From NCBI RefSeq assembly GCF_018100925.1, contig NZ_JAGJEH010000006.1, positions 310,001 through 374,000 of the forward strand: a DNA stretch of 64,000 bases, given 5' to 3'. Below the pieces are notes generated by a model. That model made no database searches. It had not been told where the DNA came from and worked only from the letters and a program-made list of their open reading frames with translations. Source of the stretch: Pseudoalteromonas luteoviolacea. Its GTDB lineage: Bacteria > Pseudomonadota > Gammaproteobacteria > Enterobacterales > Alteromonadaceae. Shown piece after piece: positions 36,246 through 44,448 of the stretch (position 1 is its first letter; each line of letters begins with the position of its first letter). The translations under genes were made by a program, and so were the position numbers.

Positions 36246-36410
36246 ATGGGAAAAAAGAAACTAATCGACTCCTTTTTTTCATTAGAAGAGTCTTCCTTAA
36301 AGTTAATCTCTGGTGCAGGTGGTGTAGCTGGAGGAGGCGGTCAAGTTGACCCAGCTAGTGTTAATATCCTCCCGCGCCCACCGCATAAAATAACACGAAA
36401 GAACAATTAA
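36246..36410 (+). CDS. glycine-rich small peptide of cassette A, 54 aa
   Basis: ATG behind AGGAAAAG. Leader-like start MGKKKLIDSFFSLEESSLKL, then GAGGVAGGGG, then a Pro-rich basic tail (QVDPASVNILPRPPHK). Shares SSLKL...GGG..VDP.S with the cassette B peptide. A conserved leader, glycine pairs and a variable tail are the plan of bacteriocin or RiPP precursors. No cysteine. The next gene, 14 bases on, is a membrane protein. Role inferred. Confidence 0.65.
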   Translation: MGKKKLIDSFFSLEESSLKLISGAGGVAGGGGQVDPASVNILPRPPHKITRKNN

Positions 36411-36424
36411 ACGTTTGGAGTAAT

Positions 36425-36991
36425 ATGGATATACTTTATAAATTACCTATTGACTTAAATCACATAATAAACATCTCTATTTGGCTTTTTCTTATTTTAG
36501 CTGTGGTAGTTAGCAAAAATAGTCCAACAGTTCGATGGATCGCCTTATGTATTTTGATTGCAAGAACCATTGATATTGTTATATATCCGTGGGCCTTGAC
36601 TACTGGTACTTGGTTTTATGTCATTGTTAGTATGCAAGATTTACTTTTAGCACTAGTGATTTTGTTTCGATATAAAATAGCTTACACAATAGCAAACAAA
36701 AATTTATGGAGTATTAGTAAGCTAGCAAAACATTGCCACTGTGACTTTAGACTAACTTCTAACGAAATTATGTATGTTCTAATATTGTTCTCATCAATTC
36801 TTGTGAACATTGCGTCTCTAATAGAGAGGGGCGTTAGGAAGTTAACAGACTACAACCCGATGTTTATATATAACTCTTTTGAGTCTATGAAGTGGTTACT
36901 TACCTTATTGTCTGTAATGGTAATTTTTTCGCTGACCATCGATGCGATGAGAGGTCTATACACTGGCAAAAAAATTAGGAGCTACACTTAA
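36425..36991 (+). CDS. polytopic membrane protein of cassette A, 188 aa
   Basis: TTTGGAG precedes the ATG. About five or six membrane helices. It keeps the cassette family landmarks in divergent form: ALVILFRYKIAY (compare FIFRVQISR in B) and FIYNSFESMKWLLTLLSVMV near the end (compare LVYSSYKTLIYLAWALTCG). Otherwise it is more distant than B and C are from each other. No known family. It is the last gene of the cassette. Confidence 0.65.
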   Translation: MDILYKLPIDLNHIINISIWLFLILAVVVSKNSPTVRWIALCILIARTIDIVIYPWALTTGTWFYVIVSMQDLLLALVILFRYKIAYTIANKNLWSISKLAKHCHCDFRLTSNEIMYVLILFSSILVNIASLIERGVRKLTDYNPMFIYNSFESMKWLLTLLSVMVIFSLTIDAMRGLYTGKKIRSYT

Positions 36992-38324
36992 CAAGTATAG
37001 TCAGGAGCCCAATCCAGATTAAGCAACCTTCCTTAACTGATTAAAAGAGGGGTCAATGTCACTGACCCCCTAACTAAATATTTATCTATAACGCCCACTC
37101 ACTATGACTTTCTTCGGCTGTTTATTTTAATTTTTACCAGACTCTAAGTAACTAATCTCTAGACAGCGGAAGCCTTCTCCGCTGGGTCTAGGTTAGTTTT
37201 ATGTATTAGCACTGCTAAAAGTGAAATGGCCTTCTGGATAGATAGACAATCATAGTATTTATGATAAAGAGATTAACTATCAATAACTCTGACCCCATTG
37301 TTATGGTATTCATATCAAACTTAAGAGGGTTTATATACATATCTCCTAATATTGTTTGCGATACGTATCTAAACACGCTGCCATATCACACCAAGAGGCT
37401 AATTGAATTGTATTATTTTCATACAAACCATATCACATATCCCGGTTTTGCTGTTTTTCGCTATCGAGATATATGCGCCAATTGTTTTGGTACTGCATTT
37501 TTGGCCCCCACCAAATGGCGCACATCTGGCCACCCTCATAGGGTGGTATTGATAGTTGATATAGTTTGATTACCGCGCAAATTCATCATTACACCACCAA
37601 AGTAACTGACTATTTCGTTTATCGGTTCAATAAAAAGCAAATAGCCCAGTTATTTCATGAAGGTTAGCCAAATCATCCCGCTTGCATAAAGCAGGCTTTC
37701 CGTCTGTTCGCGATTAGTTTTGTTCTCTAATAATTTAAAACTTCTGAATGGTTCTAAGCCTAATTGAGGGATTTCCTCTTAGTCGACAGCTTAAAAACAA
37801 AGGGGAAATAAAGCAATAAATTTCAGCATCTTGCATAAAATTTTTTGTCTTACCTGCTTAAGAATTGCAAATAGTAGTCTACCCAGGCTAGCAGGGTTCT
37901 ATTAGATTTAGTTGTATTCAGCTATACGCCCAAAGCGTAGTAAACAGTCCTTCTCCTTTAGCCATCAACCAGTGAGTTTTTGCTATTTATTTTAATATGT
38001 TGCGTTTCGAGTACGTTTTAAATTTGCTTGATGCTTACCCCATGTTACTAGCCATATCGTTTAGGTGCTTCAGGTTCTTCCTATCAATATTGAAGGTAAA
38101 TTTCAGAAATATCTTAAATTTCAAAGGAGGAAGGCGCATTGATTCAATTTTTCATATTATTCAGTTGTTGAGTTTCACATCTAAGTTTTAAAGGCTGACA
38201 AAATCAAATCGGCAAGAATACTAAAAAAGGGACTAATGACACTGTTTACTTATGAAGCATTTTTGTTAATATATCGTACATAATTGAAGTGTATAAGGCT
38301 TTCAAGTTAGCAAGGAAAAAAACG
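36992..38324. other. 1.3-kb gap between cassettes A and B
   Basis: Holds a REP-like variant hairpin (GGGGTCA/TGACCCC, 37049-37069, possibly the cassette A terminator), the right 55-bp direct repeat (37126-37180), and one REP-like core (37286-37300). Frames of 60-100 codons here cross the repeats, lack ribosome binding sites and look spurious. The rest is AT-rich with no recognisable gene; it may be debris of earlier insertions. Confidence 0.55.
37126..37180 (-). pseudogene. 3' fragment of an Xre regulator gene; right copy of the direct repeat
   Basis: On the minus strand it encodes GEGFRCLEISYLESGKN and a stop, against GEDFRCPEISYLESGKN for the intact gene at 35355. Only this end is left, so either cassette A with the gap sequence was inserted beside a duplicated target, or the region was duplicated and then lost most of one copy. 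Confidence 0.75.
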
Positions 38325-38579
38325 GTGGTAAGTGGAGATGACCTCAAGGCGATGAGGAAAAAAGCAGGGCTAACCCAAAAAGAAATGGCCGACAAGCTAA
38401 AAATCACCAGAGAAACGGTAAGCAATTACGAGCTTGGAGTTGGAGAACCTAGGACTGGGCATTTCTTTAAGTGGCTTATGTATTGTAAGATAGACTCGAA
38501 ATCATTGCTAAATCAAATAAAGATGATACATGATGAAGTAAATGGCCAAACTGAATCAAAGTTACAGGATGAAGAATGA
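38325..38579 (+). CDS. Xre-type regulator of cassette B
   Basis: 84 aa from the GTG at 38325, chosen because AAGGA lies 8 bases before it and the HTH begins right after (SGDDLKAMRKKAGLTQ); a GTG at 38289 would add 12 residues. Helices EMADKLKITRETVSNYE form a lambda-repressor-like HTH. MYCKIDSKSLLNQ is the motif shared with cassettes A and C. Its stop overlaps the next ORF (ATGATG), coupling regulator and peptide. Confidence 0.78.
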   Translation: MVSGDDLKAMRKKAGLTQKEMADKLKITRETVSNYELGVGEPRTGHFFKWLMYCKIDSKSLLNQIKMIHDEVNGQTESKLQDEE

Positions 38580-38764
38580 TGATAAATTTTATTATGAGCA
38601 AAAAGGTATGTTCAGCCAGTCAGCGGTTTTCCTCCCTTAAATTAGAATTGTGTACGCAAATACATGGTGGTGGCCCTTGGCAGCCTGTTGACCCTTCTTC
38701 AGCCAAAATAAGCACAGATCTTCTCTCTCCCAAAAAACCAAAACAGGAGAAAAAAGGTAATTAG
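38576..38764 (+). CDS. glycine-motif small peptide of cassette B
   Basis: 62 aa from the ATG at 38576 (AGGA 6 bases before it, overlapping the regulator stop); alignment with the cassette A peptide suggests MSKKVCSASQRF at 38594 as the conserved start. FSSLKLELCTQIHGGGP, then VDPSSAKIS, then a Lys-rich tail. SSLKL, the triple Gly and VDP are shared with cassette A, but the tail differs. Two cysteines. One base separates it from the membrane protein gene. Candidate peptide precursor. Confidence 0.65.
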   Translation: MMINFIMSKKVCSASQRFSSLKLELCTQIHGGGPWQPVDPSSAKISTDLLSPKKPKQEKKGN

Positions 38765-38765
38765 T

Positions 38766-39359
38766 ATGAAGCCTTCGCAACTAATTGTTCTGACAATTAT
38801 ATCTATTTCAGTATTTTACACATTGGTCGGCAATCCAAAAGTAGTTACGGAAATCTATCTAATAACTATTTTACCGGCTCTTTTATATGGATTTATTAAA
38901 AAAGATCCCAACATTATTCACATTTCCATATTTTTGATACTAATTAATTTATCTGAATACATAATATTTGGTTATGAAATAATCAGCCTTAAAGCCATCG
39001 ACATTAATAAAGTCGTTCATGGGATACTTATATATGGCATACAGATGATTATTAGCTTAACTGCCGTAGCAATATTTATATTTCGAGTACAAATATCAAG
39101 GAAAATATCAAAATCTGAAAAAGTTGATCTAACTTATTTTGATGGGATATTTCACTGGATATTTTTATATACATCGCTCGTTTACCTTGCTGCGATGATT
39201 GAATACACCTTGAGAAATGTATTTGAACTCCCATCTCTTATTTTAGTTTATAGCAGTTACAAGACTTTAATCTATTTAGCATGGGCTTTGACCTGTGGAA
39301 CATTGCTTTCTATGGTAGTGCATTCCATCAGAAGTGAAATTAAAGTCAAGGCGCAGTGA
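38766..39359 (+). CDS. six-helix membrane protein of cassette B, 197 aa
   Basis: GGAGAAAAAAGG precedes the ATG. Six hydrophobic segments spaced as in the cassette C protein (28802), with which it is homologous over the full length, best in the last 110 residues (FIFRVQISRKISK, YFDGIFHWIFLY, LVYSSYKTLIYLAWALTCG). Small loops, no catalytic motif visible. As for the other copies, immunity or transport of the peptide is the simplest guess; no known family supports it. Confidence 0.7.
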   Translation: MKPSQLIVLTIISISVFYTLVGNPKVVTEIYLITILPALLYGFIKKDPNIIHISIFLILINLSEYIIFGYEIISLKAIDINKVVHGILIYGIQMIISLTAVAIFIFRVQISRKISKSEKVDLTYFDGIFHWIFLYTSLVYLAAMIEYTLRNVFELPSLILVYSSYKTLIYLAWALTCGTLLSMVVHSIRSEIKVKAQ

Positions 39360-39707
39360 TTTATTACTTTTCATATCACATATAGCATTTAGACGCCCCA
39401 AAAAAACCATTGTCGGTAAGACAAAACTGGTGCAGAGGTCAAACACCTCTGTTCCCAGGGGCGAGTTATTCTTACATTCCACAATGTATGTTGATACAAG
39501 CAAAGCCCATATGGAAACAGCCAAGTTGCCATAAGGATCATTCAATAAACCCCCTCACTTTGTTCAGATTTTATAATCATTATTCTTCGCTATACCATAA
39601 AGCCCAATGAGGGTTCCAAAGCAACTTATTCAGAAAGAATCAGTAGCTCTGACACTACTGATTGGAAGGGATCAATGACTCTGACCCCTTTGATCATAGG
39701 TAATTAC
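39360..39707. other. 348-base gap with hairpin and REP-like unit
   Basis: AATCAGTAG/CTACTGATT (39639-39664, 8-base loop) is followed by a REP-like unit (39672-39697: core ACTCTGACCCC). Overlapping short frames on both strands are not convincing. The hairpin could end transcription from either side. Confidence 0.5.
39672..39697 (-). repeat. REP-like unit
   Basis: ATCAATGACTCTGACCCC followed by TTTGATCA: the reverse complement of the core GGGGTCAGAGTCATTGAT found repeatedly from here to 62.4 kb. Confidence 0.7.
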
Positions 39708-40736
39708 TTACCTCATCCATAATAGCGCAAAGCGGGTGCCATTTGGCTCCACTTTACTTGCACATAAACCAGAGCCAATTGCTCCAGACGCATAGGTACC
39801 TCGTGCAACCCAGCAATGAGTTGGACCGTGCGGGTCAACCTGCCAACCAACTTGATGAGAGTTGTTTGCCCACGTTAAATAAGTAGGTAAAACGCAGCTC
39901 GACACTAGCGTTGTTGTGTCGTTGTAATCTGTTCTGCAACTTGGAATATCTGCAACCTTAGGCATATGCTCCACACGATCTAAATAGCCCCACGCACTTC
40001 GGATCAAATTCAAATCATAGGTTGATAAATTGTCAGCATAAACAGTCTTGCCACTTACACAATTTGCACCAGCACAGGCTACTTGCTCTCTAGCATCACG
40101 AAACTTGCTCAAGTCTTGCTGATAGAGAAATAGTGAGCTTGGGTCATTAGGGCTGGTTTCAGGTGTTGTGCCATAATCAGAGATGCGAGCAATACCACCG
40201 GGCTGAGTTTTAGGGTAACTACCGACTAATGTCCAGCCACCACCATCTGTGGTCATATCACAATAAAATGACTGTTGCTCACCAGACTCATTTAGCAATT
40301 TATACACACCATCACCGACACTATAACCGGCATCTAAAACTTGCTTGCAAGTCTCAAAACTCGCTGCCGGATTATGATTGAAACGCCAGTCACCACTGGC
40401 TCCGGTATTACTATGCCAGCTGCCTTGGTAAACACCAGAGTCGCTGAGTGATCCTGCAAAGTAGCGCAATTCACCAGAAAGTAAATCACTGGTTTGGAAT
40501 TTGATATTGAGCGCATTGACACTGGCTTCTCCTGACAGGATCAGTTCGGGCTCGCTCGCCACAAAGTGCGCTCTAGTGCCCTTCACGGCCAGATCAACTG
40601 TTGTTTCGTTAACAAGCTGTCCATCATGAACAGTATCTAAATGAAGTTGATAGTCACCAGAAAAGTTATTCTCTGTGGCAAAAACGACTGTCGGTATGAG
40701 CAGAGCAAAAGCGGTAAGTTTATTGATATTTTTCAT
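39708..40736 (-). CDS. secreted fibrinogen-like domain protein
   Basis: 342 aa with signal peptide (core ALLIPTVVFA, cleavage near residue 20); TAGGAAT precedes the ATG. A beta-rich N-terminal half (about 25-125) leads to a fibrinogen-related domain: SFETCKQVLDAGYSVGDGVYKL, then FYCDMTTDGGGWTLVG, the diagnostic start of such domains, and several cysteines (CAGANC, two near the C-terminus) for disulfides. In animals these bind sugars or acetyl groups; bacterial examples are exported and mostly unstudied. Probably extracellular binding. Confidence 0.82.
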   Translation of the reverse strand: MKNINKLTAFALLIPTVVFATENNFSGDYQLHLDTVHDGQLVNETTVDLAVKGTRAHFVASEPELILSGEASVNALNIKFQTSDLLSGELRYFAGSLSDSGVYQGSWHSNTGASGDWRFNHNPAASFETCKQVLDAGYSVGDGVYKLLNESGEQQSFYCDMTTDGGGWTLVGSYPKTQPGGIARISDYGTTPETSPNDPSSLFLYQQDLSKFRDAREQVACAGANCVSGKTVYADNLSTYDLNLIRSAWGYLDRVEHMPKVADIPSCRTDYNDTTTLVSSCVLPTYLTWANNSHQVGWQVDPHGPTHCWVARGTYASGAIGSGLCASKVEPNGTRFALLWMR

Positions 40737-40967
40737 TAAATATTCCTAATTTAAGTAGCCAAAGTAATACGTGGCTATGCTTCCTAAGCAGTTTTATCTC
40801 GAGTAAAACTGCTAGTCGCGAGTATGTAATATTGGCTTCTTAAATACCAGAGACATCAATAAATCATTGCAATAAAGCGCACTTTTTAAGCCGCGTAACA
40901 GCCTCTTGAAGTCTTAATTTCACAGTAATAAAATCAAGAAATAACAATAATACGCGTGGCCTTATTC

Positions 40968-42623
40968 ATGAAAAGAGTGTTTATCCAATTGATCATCATA
41001 TCTTTGATTTTGTTCACCAGTAGCTGTGCCACCACCGTTTTCCAAACCTCAGAGCAAACATCAGAGCAAACACCAGAAAACTTGAAAGAAGCTATTTTAA
41101 TACTTCAATCTAGGCTACCGCCTGAGGATTTAGCCGCACTGAAAAATACTACAGAACCAGACTTAGCTAAGTATCACCATGGCTTTGGAGCTGGCCTCAG
41201 AAACTCACTGGGTCTTTGGTCTAAGTCGCCGCTTGCTCAATGGTTTACGCAGCGTGATATTCGTCACCCTGACAATATGAGCAGTATTATTATCAAAAGC
41301 TTACATCGCGAACTTAATGGTCTTCCATGGGAGGTCGATAAACAGCTCCACATCTATCAACAGTCTCAACAAGAGATTGAAATACTTCATAAAAAGTACC
41401 TTTTAAAGGAGCAAAAAAGATATATCAGACGAAAATCTGCCATGCTGGGGTGGCAATGGAAAACACATCAAGCCCCCAAAGCTCTGCTACCAAAACAGCC
41501 AAATAATAAAGATATCTGGGGACTTGAGCCCTACGATAGTGGCTTTATTGTCACAGTCAAAGGCTGGAGAAAAACCCCTAAAAATATCTGGCATGATGGG
41601 ATTTATTTTATATCCGCCAAGTCAACGCAGCTCTCGCCTGTCTCGGTTCAAGGCTGCCCAGAAATTCACGATGTCATCGTGCGTGGAAATCAGGCCCAAT
41701 GGCTATGTAAAGAAAATACCGAGTGGTCAATTATCACCACCCAACCGAAAGCACCTTCAACACGGCAGACATTACACTTACCCACTCAGTTTGACCGGTT
41801 GCGACTGGGTAAAAGCAAAACAGGATTAATCATTGTCTCCCAAGACGCCATTTATACCTTGGGATCAGACAAGCTAACTCAACTATTTCAAGCTACTTCA
41901 AGTACGCGACAATATCCTGAGTTCGACTCTGACGGCTATGGCAACCATCAAGCTGATGAATTTTTCTTTCCGCAAAGAAGTGCAACACTGCTATTGTTTA
42001 ACAATGCAGTTTATTTTCAGGTAGAAGATACAGGTAATGAAACCGATTTATACCGACTTAAGTTAACAGAGACGGACATTGAAAGTGCAAATAAGTTTTT
42101 TGTGCATAAATACATTGGCAGACGAGCCGTAAACATCAGTAATATAGCCATTGATAACCACGACAACCTTTGGATTGGCACGCCAAACAACGGGACACTG
42201 GTCAAGCTCAGTAAAAGTGGTGATACCAAGTTTGCGTCTATTTTCAACAATCTAACTCCTCAAAAAACCATTTCTACGGAGCACCAAATACATTGGCAAG
42301 CACTTTTACCAACAAGTGCCATATTGATTTCAGATGAAGTTATGTACTTAGCCTCTTCCAATGGTATTGTCACAGTGCAAAATAATGAGATAACACCTGT
42401 TGTTTATTTTGATTACCCACTTGGCATGAATAGAACTCCTTATACAGCAGCTCCCCAATATAACTACCACATAAAACCACAGCGACTGGGTAAATTTAAC
42501 GATGGTAGTTTTATCCTCGGTGATCGACATGATGGTGTATATTTGTTAATGAATAATGGGTCATCATTTGACTTTTATTTACCAGAAATAGTAAATAAAC
42601 CTTATCTGATAGGCCATAACTAA
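40968..42623 (+). CDS. DUF6794-type lipoprotein with propeller-like region, 551 aa
   Basis: ATG at 40968 chosen as it opens a lipoprotein signal (core IIISLILFTSSCA; Cys about residue 22); a GTG lies 12 bases earlier. Residues about 35-110 (ALKNTTEPDLAKYHHGFGA, LRNSLGLW, HPDNMSSIIIKSLHREL) match DUF6794 domains. Residues about 180-550 show repeated beta strands with NLWIGTPNNGTLV and GIVTVQNNE, like two-component-regulator propellers. No enzymatic motif. It stands alone between two secreted-protein genes. Confidence 0.7.
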   Translation: MKRVFIQLIIISLILFTSSCATTVFQTSEQTSEQTPENLKEAILILQSRLPPEDLAALKNTTEPDLAKYHHGFGAGLRNSLGLWSKSPLAQWFTQRDIRHPDNMSSIIIKSLHRELNGLPWEVDKQLHIYQQSQQEIEILHKKYLLKEQKRYIRRKSAMLGWQWKTHQAPKALLPKQPNNKDIWGLEPYDSGFIVTVKGWRKTPKNIWHDGIYFISAKSTQLSPVSVQGCPEIHDVIVRGNQAQWLCKENTEWSIITTQPKAPSTRQTLHLPTQFDRLRLGKSKTGLIIVSQDAIYTLGSDKLTQLFQATSSTRQYPEFDSDGYGNHQADEFFFPQRSATLLLFNNAVYFQVEDTGNETDLYRLKLTETDIESANKFFVHKYIGRRAVNISNIAIDNHDNLWIGTPNNGTLVKLSKSGDTKFASIFNNLTPQKTISTEHQIHWQALLPTSAILISDEVMYLASSNGIVTVQNNEITPVVYFDYPLGMNRTPYTAAPQYNYHIKPQRLGKFNDGSFILGDRHDGVYLLMNNGSSFDFYLPEIVNKPYLIGHN

Positions 42624-42808
42624 CTCAAAAATTGGCATTATTGCTAATACACTTAGATAGCTTGCAATGAAGTAGAGAAGTTAGCTTTTATATGACAGCT
42701 GTTTTTGATTATGACAATACTGAGTTGGTGGTCTCAGTGACCACCACTTTAGGCTTATCCTCTTACACAGTTTATATTATTTAAAGGTGTAAACTTTATT
42801 CGGCTCAC

Positions 42809-44236
42809 TTACATCTTCGCTTCATAAGTTTTATCTACGACTTCTACTGAGATATTATTATTGTTAAAGTTCCCGACAATACGTTTGAAAACAAGGTCAT
42901 TTTCGCGAATAAAATGAATGAATGCACGGGTATAATTGGGAATGACTGTAGCAATCGTATTATCAAATGGGATGTGCATAAAACCTGATTGGAAAATAAT
43001 CTGCGCATCTTTGAAATATACAAAGCCCTGACGCTTTGCTGACATATTCTCCAAAATATAAAATTGCGCTCCTTGAATGACCTGTTCATGCTCTATTTGT
43101 TTAAACTTAAAATGGTCAATATGCTGCGCAAATGGGCCATATGCTTTGATAGCAGAAATACTATATGCATCTGCTAATATCTCGATCCCCTGCTCAACCA
43201 GTACTTTCAATCCTCTAATTTGGCCTAAGTGAGGATGAGTAATAAAAGCAGAAGTGATACGCTTGGTGGGAAATTGCTGCTCGATTAAACTCAGAGTCTG
43301 CTTGGCAACACGTTCACTTGGACTTGCACCAAATAGGGTGATCTCATCTCCATTCACTTGAAACACACTGTTATGCCGCGCTGAAGAATCAGTTACAACA
43401 TACAAATTCTCAGCAATTTTCGTCGCTTGCCTCACCCCATCCCCGGCTTTAATGACAGGCCCATACCCCGCAGGCAGCTTGAGTTTATCGGAGTCGATTT
43501 TATCTATCGCATAAAAATCCGCGTTAAAGCTAATATAGGTCGGTGAAGAGTCACCTGTGTAGTATTTATTTACTTCAGTCGCTAACGTAAAGCCATTGAT
43601 AGTTTGCACATTATTATATTCAAAGCGACCGCCTCCCGCTCCTTGAACAAGAGATTTCAAGCGCAGTGTTGTGGCATCAAATATATATTTAACCGTCTTT
43701 TGACTGGCGTCTTGATGTGCGATCAAAAACGTGTTGGTTTCATTGTCATAAGTTACTTTTATGTGCTTCTTTATGTCGCTTTCACGCAACAGTGGTCTGA
43801 TAGCCAAAAAGTCTACATTGCTCAGTGTATAAGGTAAGGCACGATCGAAATTGTCCATGCCCCTTGAGAGCACTCCTTTCCCTATGGTTGACGCATTTTT
43901 TTCGTAAAAGTAGCTATGCGTGTCATTTTGAAACTGCACTCTGTCATATAGTCTGCCTCCAGCAAAGTACAAAATATCATTGTCATAAAAATGTTTATTG
44001 ACCATATCGACATCGATTGATCTAATAGACATATGCCGGTTGGGTGTTTGCATATCCCAATAGTTTTGACTTCTATAAACATTATTCAAGAAGTGATACC
44101 GTAAAGAAAACGCATCAATTGAAAGTGTGTTTTTGTACTTCGTCTTTATTTCATTGATCACTATTTCAGCGCTTTTAGCACAGACTGGTTGCGCAAACCA
44201 AACCATTAAGACAATTAGACTAAACCGTAAATACAC
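42809..44236 (-). CDS. exported metallo-beta-lactamase-fold protein, probably inactive
   Basis: 475 aa from a GTG behind AAGGAGCGTCAC; signal peptide with AKS cleavage near residue 21. The N-terminal half is beta-rich. From about residue 265 the MBL-like order appears (NLYVVTDSSARHNSVFQV, then FITHPHLGQIRGL), but the metal motif HxHxDH reads His334-Pro-His336-Leu-Gly-Gln: the Asp and the last His are lost. The protein is likely to bind rather than hydrolyse, or to use a different metal set. No neighbour explains the role. Confidence 0.72.
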   Translation of the reverse strand: MYLRFSLIVLMVWFAQPVCAKSAEIVINEIKTKYKNTLSIDAFSLRYHFLNNVYRSQNYWDMQTPNRHMSIRSIDVDMVNKHFYDNDILYFAGGRLYDRVQFQNDTHSYFYEKNASTIGKGVLSRGMDNFDRALPYTLSNVDFLAIRPLLRESDIKKHIKVTYDNETNTFLIAHQDASQKTVKYIFDATTLRLKSLVQGAGGGRFEYNNVQTINGFTLATEVNKYYTGDSSPTYISFNADFYAIDKIDSDKLKLPAGYGPVIKAGDGVRQATKIAENLYVVTDSSARHNSVFQVNGDEITLFGASPSERVAKQTLSLIEQQFPTKRITSAFITHPHLGQIRGLKVLVEQGIEILADAYSISAIKAYGPFAQHIDHFKFKQIEHEQVIQGAQFYILENMSAKRQGFVYFKDAQIIFQSGFMHIPFDNTIATVIPNYTRAFIHFIRENDLVFKRIVGNFNNNNISVEVVDKTYEAKM

Positions 44237-44448
44237 GTGACGCTCCTTTTATTTCACAAAGAGGTGGACATAACTGCAACAAAGTAGATGTCTTATTAAT
44301 GTGATGAAATGCCAGCAATGTAAAACGCTAAGCTTAAGAATTTACAAAAGTTTACGAACAATGAACGTAAAAATGGGCGCCGTAACTCAGCCCCCACAAG
44401 TGTGAATCGCTAGCTAAACTCACGGCTTAGCTAGCAGGTTAAAGCAAG

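Noticed and set aside
37261..37569. 102-codon frame between cassettes A and B
   Set aside because: It crosses a REP-like core, lacks a ribosome site and its composition is not protein-like; treated as intergenic.
37997..38191. 64-codon frame before cassette B
   Set aside because: Phe/Leu-rich translation of AT-rich DNA, no ribosome site, no likeness to the cassette genes.
39334..39610. Overlapping 66-89 codon frames on both strands after cassette B
   Set aside because: Mutually overlapping, no ribosome sites, and no likeness to a transposase or any family.
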